A stretch of DNA of 64,000 nucleotides from positions 2,232,001 through 2,296,000 of the forward strand of contig CAVUMC010000002.1 in the NCBI GenBank assembly GCA_963742535.1, read 5' to 3'. Source of the stretch: VRUE01 sp963742535. GTDB lineage: Bacteria; Actinomycetota; Thermoleophilia; Solirubrobacterales; 70-9. The notes beneath the pieces were generated by a model. It did no database searches and was not told the DNA's origin. It worked only from the letters and a program-made list of their open reading frames with translations. Of this stretch, positions 8,286 to 14,749 are shown piece by piece. A program made the translations under genes and the position numbers. Position 1 is the first letter of the stretch. Each line of letters starts with the position of its first letter.

Positions 8286-9028
8286 CAACAGAGGTAGAGC
8301 GACTCGCGGAGCTGATCCGCGAGTCGCGCTCCACCGTTGCGCTAACCGGGGCGGGGGTCTCGGTTCCCTCCGGGATCCCCGATTTCCGCACCCCGGAGAC
8401 GGGACTGTGGGCGAACGTCGACCCAATGGAGGTCGCCCACATCGACGTCTTCGAGCGCGATCCCGCGCGCTTCTGGTCCTACTACCGGCCGCGCTTCCAG
8501 TCGCTCGGCGACAAGCGGCCCAATGCTGCCCACGAAGCGCTCGCCGAGCTCGAGCGGCTTGGGCTGCTCGACGGCGTGATCACCCAGAACATCGATCGCC
8601 TTCACGGGGCCGCAGGGTCGCGTGAGGTGGTCGAGGTGCACGGCTCGATCGAGACCTCCTCTTGCCGCGAGTGCGCCGTCTCCTACGGGATCGACGAGGT
8701 CGAGGCTCTCTTCGACTCCGACGGCGTCGCCCACTGCGCCGCTTGCGCCGGCCCGGTCAAGCCCGATGTCGTCCTCTTCGGCGAGCTCTTGCCCGAAGCG
8801 ACCATGGCCCGTGCCCAGGCGCTGGCCGAGGCGGCCGACCTGCTGGTCTGCATCGGCTCCTCGCTGGCCGTCTACCCGGTCGCTGGCCTGCCCGGTCTAA
8901 CTCTCGATCACGGCGGCCGCCTGGCGATCGTCACCAAGGGCCCGACGCCCTACGACGGTGAGGCGGAGCTGAAGCTGGAAGGCGAGGTTGACGCCGAGCT
9001 GAGCGCCCTGGCCGCGGCGCTGCGCTAG
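8270..9028 (+). CDS. SIR2-family NAD-dependent protein deacylase (sirtuin)
   Basis: The 252-residue protein starts at GTG 8270, overlapping the end of the dehydrogenase gene by 16 nt, so the two are probably translationally coupled. Sirtuin hallmarks are NAD-binding ALTGAGVSVPSGIPDFR, TQNIDRLHGAAG with the catalytic HG in VVEVHGS, and a four-cysteine zinc site (SCRECAV and CAACAGPVKPDVVLFGE). CIGSSLAVYPVAGLP completes the Rossmann fold. Sirtuins remove acyl groups from lysines and in bacteria commonly reactivate acyl-CoA synthetases, which fits the link to fatty-acid oxidation. A 12-bp hairpin at 8299-8327 lies inside its 5' coding region. Confidence 0.93.
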   Translation: MERQVTTEVERLAELIRESRSTVALTGAGVSVPSGIPDFRTPETGLWANVDPMEVAHIDVFERDPARFWSYYRPRFQSLGDKRPNAAHEALAELERLGLLDGVITQNIDRLHGAAGSREVVEVHGSIETSSCRECAVSYGIDEVEALFDSDGVAHCAACAGPVKPDVVLFGELLPEATMARAQALAEAADLLVCIGSSLAVYPVAGLPGLTLDHGGRLAIVTKGPTPYDGEAELKLEGEVDAELSALAAALR

Positions 9029-9052
9029 GCAGCACCGCGGCTCAGGAGCGAC

Positions 9053-9445
9053 TCAGAACCTGACGCCCTGCTTTTCGCACTCGGCGACGACCGTGCTCGC
9101 CTGCGGCGAGTCGAAGCGGGCCGCGTGGGCGCACTTCTCCACCGCTTCGGCGCCGCAACCGCTGATCGTTTCGGCGCCGACGATCCCCGCTGTTTCGGCT
9201 CGAATGCAGCCGAGTGGCGTCGGGGGATTGCTGTCGCCGACGGTCGCGAGGACGACGGCGAGCATCGCGGCAATGGTCACCAAGAAGGTGATCGAGGCGA
9301 TCTTGATCTCGCGTGAACTGAGTTTGTAGAGCGGCGTTATCTGTCGCTCGTAATGTCCTTCAAGTGGCATGGGCGGCAGGTTAATCGGCCTATTTGGCCC
9401 CGATGGCGCCAGCGGGGCGAAGATTTGGTGCCGATCTTTGGACAT
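9053..9445 (-). CDS. Single-pass membrane protein, unknown function
   Basis: The 130-residue protein is not recognised. About 47 polar residues are followed by one clear membrane helix (about 48-68, IASITFLVTIAAMLAVVLA). An outside domain of about 60 residues has four cysteines (PLGCIRAE, ISGCGAEAVEKCAHAA, VVAECEKQG) that probably form two disulfides. The predicted topology is inside-to-outside. It lies between the sirtuin (convergent) and the first ammonium transporter (divergent, 81 nt away). Confidence 0.6.
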   Translation of the reverse strand: MSKDRHQIFAPLAPSGPNRPINLPPMPLEGHYERQITPLYKLSSREIKIASITFLVTIAAMLAVVLATVGDSNPPTPLGCIRAETAGIVGAETISGCGAEAVEKCAHAARFDSPQASTVVAECEKQGVRF

Positions 9446-9526
9446 GTGTACGTAGTGGTGCCGGCTTCGCGGAGGGAGGGTTTGGCGGTCCGAGAAGCAC
9501 TCAGTTGAGAAAGGAACTACTCGTCT

Positions 9527-10882
9527 ATGGATTGGCTGAACGAAGGCGCCAACTCGTGGCAGATGACTGCCGCGACCCTGGTCGGCCTAATGAGCATCCC
9601 CGGCCTAGTCGTGCTTTACGGCGGGGTTATGCAGAAGCGCTGGTCGGTGAACTCGATGATGATGGCGTTCGTCGCCTTCGCGATCGTGCTCGTCCTCTGG
9701 GTGCTTGTCGGTTTCAAGATGGGCTTCGGAGAGCCGATCCACGCGATCTCCGATAGCGGTTTCTTCGGGAATTTCCTGGGCAAGCCGGAATCGATCCTGG
9801 GCAGCAACGACCTGCTCCAGCAAGCGCACATACCCGAGCTTGCGGAAGAAGAATTCCTCTTCCCGCAATCGACGCTCGCCTACTTCCAGATCGTCTTCGC
9901 CGCGATCACGCCGATCCTGATGCTGGGCTCCGTGCTCGGCCGGATCAACTTCAAGGCGTGGATCCCGTTCGTCGCCCTCTGGACGCTGCTCTGTTACCCG
10001 ATCAACGCCTTCCTGATCTGGGGCGGTGGCTTCTTCGCCCAGCAGGGTGCGATCGACTATTCCGGCGGTTACGTGATCCACCTCGCCGCAGGTGTTTCAG
10101 GCTTCGTCGCCGCAGCCGTGATCGGACCGCGGCTGCAGCGCGATCGCGAGGTTGACGCACCGAACAACCTGGCGATGGTCGCCGTCGGGGCCGGGCTGCT
10201 GTGGATGGGTTGGAACGGCTTCAACGGTGGCGACTGGTACAGCGCCGGCAACATTGCTTCCGCCTCGCTGCTCAACACCAACATCTGCACCGCGGTCGCC
10301 TTCCTTACCTGGGTTGCCCTCGACTACATGACCGGCCGCAAGCCGAGCCTGATCGGGTCGGTCAACGGCATGATCGTCGGCCTCGTCGCGATCACCCCCG
10401 GCGCCGGTTTCGTCAACGGCTGGGGGGCGATCATCATTGGCGTTGCCGCCTCGACGCTCGTCTACCTGGCGCTCAACTACCTGAGCCGGGTGCGACCGTT
10501 CCGCAACGTAGACGACACCCTGGGCGTCGTCTACACGCACGCCTTTGCCGGCGTGGCGGGTGGTCTCCTGGTCGGGATCTTCGCCAACAACCTGATGGCT
10601 GGCGAACACGAAGGTCTGATCTCCGGCGGCGGACTGCACCTGCTCTGGGTCCAGGCTTACACGGCGGCCTGGGTGATCGCCTTCTCCGCGATCATGACCT
10701 TCATCCTGCTCAAGCTGGTCGGCCTGTTCGTGCCGCTGCGGATGAGCGAGGCCGAAATGGAGGAAGGCGACATCGCCGTCCACGGCCACGAGGTTTACCC
10801 CTCCGATGTGCCATCGCTGGGTTTCCCTGACGGGGTCAGGACGCCGGCGGCGCCGGCGGCCCCAACGGGGGGAAGCGTCTAA
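9527..10882 (+). CDS. amt: Ammonium transporter (Amt), first copy
   Basis: The 451-residue protein has 11 predicted membrane helices and moves ammonium across the cytoplasmic membrane. Family features are GLVVLYGGVMQKRWSVNSMMM in the first helix region, DYSGGYVIHLAAGVSGFVAA with the first pore histidine, WMGWNGFNGG, LNTNICTAVAFLTW, and GVVYTHAFAGVAGGLLVG with the second pore histidine. Unlike the copy at 18533 it has no signal peptide and no PII gene beside it. It starts at ATG 9527 and ends in a strong hairpin terminator shared with the convergent LysR gene. Confidence 0.93.
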   Translation: MDWLNEGANSWQMTAATLVGLMSIPGLVVLYGGVMQKRWSVNSMMMAFVAFAIVLVLWVLVGFKMGFGEPIHAISDSGFFGNFLGKPESILGSNDLLQQAHIPELAEEEFLFPQSTLAYFQIVFAAITPILMLGSVLGRINFKAWIPFVALWTLLCYPINAFLIWGGGFFAQQGAIDYSGGYVIHLAAGVSGFVAAAVIGPRLQRDREVDAPNNLAMVAVGAGLLWMGWNGFNGGDWYSAGNIASASLLNTNICTAVAFLTWVALDYMTGRKPSLIGSVNGMIVGLVAITPGAGFVNGWGAIIIGVAASTLVYLALNYLSRVRPFRNVDDTLGVVYTHAFAGVAGGLLVGIFANNLMAGEHEGLISGGGLHLLWVQAYTAAWVIAFSAIMTFILLKLVGLFVPLRMSEAEMEEGDIAVHGHEVYPSDVPSLGFPDGVRTPAAPAAPTGGSV

Positions 10883-10921
10883 CCAGACGGCCGGGCCGTG
10901 GCTGGCGGTCCGGAGACGAGA

Positions 10922-10968
10922 AGAGACAGAAACCGCCCCCGCTCTCTCCCGGGGGCGGTTCTGTTTCT
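10922..10968. terminator. Bidirectional terminator hairpin between amt and lysR
   Basis: AACCGCCCCCG (10931-10941) pairs perfectly with CGGGGGCGGTT (10950-10960) around an 8-nt loop. An outer helix (bases 10922-10929 with 10961-10968) extends it past one bulged A. It lies between two convergent genes, so it should stop transcription from both sides. Confidence 0.75.
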
Positions 10969-10972
10969 GGGA

Positions 10973-11890
10973 TCAGTCGGAGGTCTCGGTGTGGGAACGG
11001 GCGACCTCGCGCAAGGTGTCGAGCAGCGTCGCCACCGCCGGCGTTACCGGTGCGCCGCGTCGCGTCGCGGCAAGGACGACGCGCAGCGGGCTCTGCGGGT
11101 GCAGGGCGCGGATGCGGATGTCGCTGCGCACGGCGGAGAGCGCCAGTTGCGGGATCAAGCCGACGCCGACGCCGGCCGCCACCAGACCTTGGACCGTCTG
11201 GTAGTCGTCGCTCTCGAAGGAGACACGGGGCTCGAAGCCGGCAGCGTGACAGGAGCGCACGACGTGGCGGGCGCAGGGGCCCGCGCCCGAGGTCTGTACC
11301 CAGGACTCCTCGCGCAGATCCTCCAGCCGGACCTGGCGCCGCCGCGCCAGCCTGTGGGTCACCGGCAGGGCCAGGTGGAGCGGGTCCTCGAGCAGTTCGA
11401 AGCGGCGAATGCCGGCGCCGAGCCGCTCGCCGACGCCCTCGAATTCGTAGAGCAGGGCAAGATCGAACTCGCCGCCACGCAGACGCGGCGCGATCTCGTC
11501 CGGCTCGCCCTCGGCGAGGGTCACCTCGACGCCCGGGTGGCCGGCGCGGAAGGCGGCGATCGCCTGTGGCATCAAGGTCGCGCCGGCGCTGGGGAAGGAG
11601 GCGATGCGCAGGCGCCCGGCCTCGCCGCCGGCGATGGCCGCCAGCTCGGTCTCCGCTGCTTCCATACGGCCGAGGATGCCCTCGGCATGGGTAACCAGCG
11701 CGGCACCGGCGGCGGTCGGCCGCACGCCGCCGCGGTCGCGCTCGATCAGCTTTGTCCCGACCTCACCCTCGAGCGTTGCTATCGCCTGCGAGACGGCCGA
11801 CTGAGAGTAGGAGAGCACGTCGGCTGCGGCCGAGAATGAGCCGCTCTTCACCACCTCCCTGAGCACGTTGAGGCGGCTCGCATTCAGCAT
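10973..11890 (-). CDS. LysR-family transcriptional regulator
   Basis: The 305-residue protein has an N-terminal winged helix (residues 4-62: LNVLREVVKSGSFSAAADVL, YSQSAVSQAIATLEGEVGTKL) and a periplasmic-binding-like effector domain (about 90-300) with RLRIASFPSAGATLMP and FDLALLYEF. The effector is unknown. It is divergent from a universal stress protein (start 12001) and converges on the first ammonium transporter. A perfect T-N11-A type palindrome overlaps its own start codon (11889-11903), the usual arrangement for LysR autoregulation. Control of the stress gene is possible but not shown. Confidence 0.9.
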   Translation of the reverse strand: MLNASRLNVLREVVKSGSFSAAADVLSYSQSAVSQAIATLEGEVGTKLIERDRGGVRPTAAGAALVTHAEGILGRMEAAETELAAIAGGEAGRLRIASFPSAGATLMPQAIAAFRAGHPGVEVTLAEGEPDEIAPRLRGGEFDLALLYEFEGVGERLGAGIRRFELLEDPLHLALPVTHRLARRRQVRLEDLREESWVQTSGAGPCARHVVRSCHAAGFEPRVSFESDDYQTVQGLVAAGVGVGLIPQLALSAVRSDIRIRALHPQSPLRVVLAATRRGAPVTPAVATLLDTLREVARSHTETSD

Positions 11891-11903
11891 AAGTAAAGCT
11901 TAT
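11889..11903. promoter_or_regulatory. LysR-type palindrome overlapping lysR start codon
   Basis: ATAAG-TAAAG-CTTAT is a 15-bp interrupted palindrome containing T-N11-A, the core LysR box. It overlaps the ATG of the LysR gene (11890-11888), so binding there would block its own expression. The divergent universal stress gene begins 97 nt away. Confidence 0.55.
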
Positions 11904-12000
11904 CGTCGACATGAGGATTAACAGTTGTGATGATTCAAGGAGAGTGCGACTATCGGCGCGAACTTCGACTGACCGCGACAAATCCCTCAAGGAGAACCTG

Positions 12001-12726
12001 ATGGCCACTCGCATCATTGTTTCCTACGACGACACCGACAACGACCGCGACGCGCTCGCGCTCGGCCGCCTACTCGCCTTCTCGGGCGCCGATCTCTCGC
12101 TCGCCTACGTGCGCCACTCCCAGGGTGGGGCGCTGGAGGAGAAGGAGGCCGAGGATCTGCTTGCCCGCGGCGCCGAATCCGTTGGCGCTCCGGACATGGC
12201 CCGCCACGTGGTCGTCAACCCCGGCACCAGCGTCGGCCTCGCCGAGCTTGCCGAGCGCGAGAACGCTGACGTGATCGTCTTCGGCTCCGAGTACCGCACG
12301 GCACCGGGCACGGTCAAGCCGGGCATCCCCGCCCACAAGCTGCTGCTCGGCGGCCCCGCGGCGATTGCTGTCGCGCCGGCAGCCCTGCGCGACAACCCTT
12401 CGGTCAGCATCAACACGATCGGGGTCATCGACGAGGGCGATCCCGCTGCGCGTCAGACCGCCGAGAGCCTTGCGTCGGCGCTGGGCGCGACCGTCGCCGA
12501 GCGCGCCGGTGCCGGGCATATCGACCTGCTCGTGGTCGGCTCGCGGCCCGAGTCGCCGGCCGGCAAGGTGACCCTCAGTGCCGCCAGCGACTACGCGGTT
12601 GAGACCGCCGGCTTCCCGGTGTTGGTCGTGCCTCGTGGCCGCCCGGTCGAGTTCGCTCCAACCTCTCCCGGGACGCCGAACGATCCCGACGAGTCGGCTG
12701 GTCCGGCTGAGCCAGCGGTCGCCTAG
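12001..12726 (+). CDS. Universal stress protein, tandem-domain
   Basis: This is a 241-residue protein. ATG 12001 is chosen because AAGGAG (11989-11994) sits 6 nt upstream and the USP fold starts at once with TRIIVSYDDTDNDRDAL. An in-frame ATG at 11911 would add 30 non-conserved residues. The first USP-like domain (1-125) contains ENADVIVFGSEYRTAPGTVK and a probable nucleotide-binding loop. A second shorter half (about 135-215, INTIGVIDEGD to ETAGFPVLVVPRGRP) repeats the layout. USPs are cytoplasmic nucleotide-binding proteins raised under stress. Its 3' end overlaps the convergent gene by 4 nt. Confidence 0.85.
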   Translation: MATRIIVSYDDTDNDRDALALGRLLAFSGADLSLAYVRHSQGGALEEKEAEDLLARGAESVGAPDMARHVVVNPGTSVGLAELAERENADVIVFGSEYRTAPGTVKPGIPAHKLLLGGPAAIAVAPAALRDNPSVSINTIGVIDEGDPAARQTAESLASALGATVAERAGAGHIDLLVVGSRPESPAGKVTLSAASDYAVETAGFPVLVVPRGRPVEFAPTSPGTPNDPDESAGPAEPAVA

Positions 12727-13169
12727 GGCTTCTTGACGACGAGGATCACGGCTGCGACCGCCGGGTCGCGGCCGTTGATTCGCTCCCTCGCCTCAGACCA
12801 GGCGACCGGTTTCGCCCCCTGGCTCTCGAGTAGCTTGCCGAGTGCGGCGTCGGGTTGATCGGCCTCGATCACGAAGGCGTCGGGCAGATCCGGGGCGGGG
12901 GCGGCGGCCAGCTCGCGCTGTGTGACCTCCTTGCTCGCCCGCTCGGCGTTCGACCAGCCCTGGCCGAAGGCGAGGTCGGGCCCGCTCAGCTGGGGTCCCT
13001 CGAGGATCTTCAGCTTGCTCTCGGCTGGTAGCCACTCGCGTTCGCCGAACTCGACCGGCAGGTCCTCCAGCCACGGCGCGATCACCTCGGTCATCAGCTG
13101 CTCGCGCCCGAGGTTGAAGGCCCGGGCGTGCGTGATACCGCCGGTGCTGAGCTCGACGTGAAAGGGCAC
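12723..13169 (-). CDS. Conserved hypothetical protein
   Basis: The 148-residue soluble protein starts at GTG 13169 and is not recognised. It opens MPFHVELSTGGITHARAFNL, has an acidic middle with the motif FGEREWLPAESKLKILEG, and ends in a hydrophobic strand AVAAVILVVKKP. No membrane segment or catalytic motif can be named. Start-codon placement is supported by a TATGGT box 6 nt upstream (13181-13176 on the minus strand), which forms a back-to-back promoter with the divergent HAD phosphatase gene. Confidence 0.6.
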   Translation of the reverse strand: MPFHVELSTGGITHARAFNLGREQLMTEVIAPWLEDLPVEFGEREWLPAESKLKILEGPQLSGPDLAFGQGWSNAERASKEVTQRELAAAPAPDLPDAFVIEADQPDAALGKLLESQGAKPVAWSEARERINGRDPAVAAVILVVKKP

Positions 13170-13175
13170 CGAACA

Positions 13176-13185
13176 ACCATATGCT
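13176..13185. promoter_or_regulatory. Back-to-back -10 boxes for divergent leaderless genes
   Basis: Ten bases, ACCATATGCT, hold TATGGT on the minus strand (6 nt before GTG 13169) and TATGCT on the plus strand (7 nt before ATG 13193). Both match TANNNT. This explains how two genes can start so close together. Confidence 0.5.
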
Positions 13186-13192
13186 GGAGGCG

Positions 13193-13849
13193 ATGGAGAT
13201 GCTCCCGCCCGCCGCCGTCGTCTTCGACAACGACGGCCTTCTGCTCGACACGGAGTCGGTCTGGACGCGGGCTGAGCAAGACCTCTTCGAGCGACGCGGG
13301 ATCGAGTTCACGCCCGCAAACAAGCGCGAGCTGGTCGGCACTTCGGCCGAGATCGCCGGCGGCATCCTCGAGCGGCGCCTGGGCGAGCCCGGACACGCTG
13401 CGGAGCTGATCGAGGAGCTCAACGAGCTGGTCGTCGCCGAGCTCGAGCACGGGGTCGAGGCGATGCTGGGCGCGGCGGAGCTACTGCACCGCCTGCGGCA
13501 GCGCGGCACCCCGATCGGGCTCGTCTCGAACTCACCGCTGCGCTTCGTCCAGCGCTCGCTGGAGATCGTCGGCTTTGCCGACCATTTCGACGTCGTGCTC
13601 AGTGCCCACGAGGTTGCGGCGCCGAAGCCGGCTCCCGATCCCTACCTCGAGGCCTGTCGCCGCCTCGGCGTCGAGCCCGGCCCCGCTGTGGTCGCACTCG
13701 AGGATTCGCCGACCGGCGTCGCCGCGGCGCGGGCCGCCGGCCTCACCGTGATCGGCGTTCCCTCCCTAGAGGGGATCGAGCTGGCAGAAGCCCACTCGAT
13801 CGCCGAGTCACTGCTCGACGCGGTCGTGGCACGGCACCTGGCGCTATAG
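13193..13849 (+). CDS. HAD-superfamily phosphatase (beta-PGM/Gph-like)
   Basis: The protein is about 218 residues. HAD motifs are in order: motif I VVFDNDGLLLDTES with the nucleophile Asp, motif II GLVSNSPLRFV, motif III lysine in EVAAPKPAPDPYLEA, and motif IV ALEDSPTGVAAARAAG with metal-binding acids. The helical cap sits between motifs I and II, as in phosphoglycolate phosphatase and beta-phosphoglucomutase. The substrate cannot be told from sequence. ATG 13193 fits a TATGCT box 7 nt upstream; ATG 13181 and ATG 13199 (GGAGG 8 nt before) are alternatives. Confidence 0.85.
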   Translation: MEMLPPAAVVFDNDGLLLDTESVWTRAEQDLFERRGIEFTPANKRELVGTSAEIAGGILERRLGEPGHAAELIEELNELVVAELEHGVEAMLGAAELLHRLRQRGTPIGLVSNSPLRFVQRSLEIVGFADHFDVVLSAHEVAAPKPAPDPYLEACRRLGVEPGPAVVALEDSPTGVAAARAAGLTVIGVPSLEGIELAEAHSIAESLLDAVVARHLAL

Positions 13850-13858
13850 GGGGAATTC

Positions 13859-14728
13859 CTAGCCGCTGAGGACGCGGCGCCGGCGCAGTACGCGCTCGCA
13901 GAGAGCCTGGATCTCCTCGAGCGCCTGAAGCTGCGTTGCATCGAGGTCGCCCTGGAGGGCGGCGTTGGCGAGCTCGCCGACCTCTTGACGGCGTCCGTCG
14001 ATCGTTGCCATGTCCTCCTCATGTCCAGGATCGGACAAAGCGCCGCGGAGCTCGACCAGCAGAGCCTCGAGGCCGACGCGGAGCTGCAGGGCTCCCTCGC
14101 GGTGGCGATCGGCGTCCAAGTCGGCGCGGGCGCGCAGCAGCAGCGTCTCGCAAGCGTCAAGGCGCTCGCGACCGCCGAGGACGGCGGCGACTCGTTGCTG
14201 TGGGCGCAGCTCCTCGTCGCGCTGGCGGCGTCGCGAGCCGGGCCGAAGGCCGGGATCGACCCGTCGCGCCTCGGTGAAGAGGCTGTCCGCCAGTTGCTCG
14301 CCACTGCCGAAGCCAATCCTCGCCGCCGCTGCCCCGGCGAGCGCCATCGCTTGCGGATGCGGGTCGCCACCGGCGACCGCCTGGGCGTGCAGGGCCCGAT
14401 TGAGGTCGCGCAGGCCCTCGTTGAGCAGGCGGTCAATCGTCTCCTCGTTGTCCCCGGTGGCCTCGAGCCAGCTTTCGGCTGCGGCTTCGTGAGCGAGGGG
14501 CTCGAAGGCGCGTACGACCGTGACCCGGGTAAGCGGCAGCTCAGTGGGCGTGTCGTCTGCCTGCGCGTCGCGCGGCTTGCGTCGGCGCCGGCCGGTAGGC
14601 GGGGGGGCGCCAAGCGTCTCGATCACGAGCACGCGCTCTTGCTCGCCGTCCCGGAGTACGTAGCGTCCGTCGGCAACTCCGAGCCGGCCGGCGAAGTCGA
14701 ATTGGGCGAATCCGAAGAGGCGGGTCAA
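13859..14728 (-). CDS. Conserved hypothetical helical protein
   Basis: The 289-residue protein is not recognised. The first 80 residues contain beta strands (MTRLFGFAQFDFAGRLGV, GRYVLRDGEQERVLVIETLG) and a basic proline-rich linker. The rest is almost wholly helical and rich in Arg, Ala, Leu and Glu, with coiled-coil character in the last 80 residues (EEIQALCERVLRRRRVLSG). No signal peptide or membrane segment is present. Its start lies 21 nt before the stop of the large peptidoglycan hydrolase upstream on the same strand, so the two are probably co-transcribed. Confidence 0.6.
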   Translation of the reverse strand: MTRLFGFAQFDFAGRLGVADGRYVLRDGEQERVLVIETLGAPPPTGRRRRKPRDAQADDTPTELPLTRVTVVRAFEPLAHEAAAESWLEATGDNEETIDRLLNEGLRDLNRALHAQAVAGGDPHPQAMALAGAAAARIGFGSGEQLADSLFTEARRVDPGLRPGSRRRQRDEELRPQQRVAAVLGGRERLDACETLLLRARADLDADRHREGALQLRVGLEALLVELRGALSDPGHEEDMATIDGRRQEVGELANAALQGDLDATQLQALEEIQALCERVLRRRRVLSG

Positions 14729-14749
14729 AGACCCAATTCTGATCGAGAC

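Noticed and set aside
8299..8327. 12-bp perfect hairpin just after the bifunctional dehydrogenase stop
   Set aside because: It lies in the conserved N-terminal helix of the sirtuin and can be explained by the repeated Arg/Glu/Ser/Leu codons; it was not counted with the long-stem elements.
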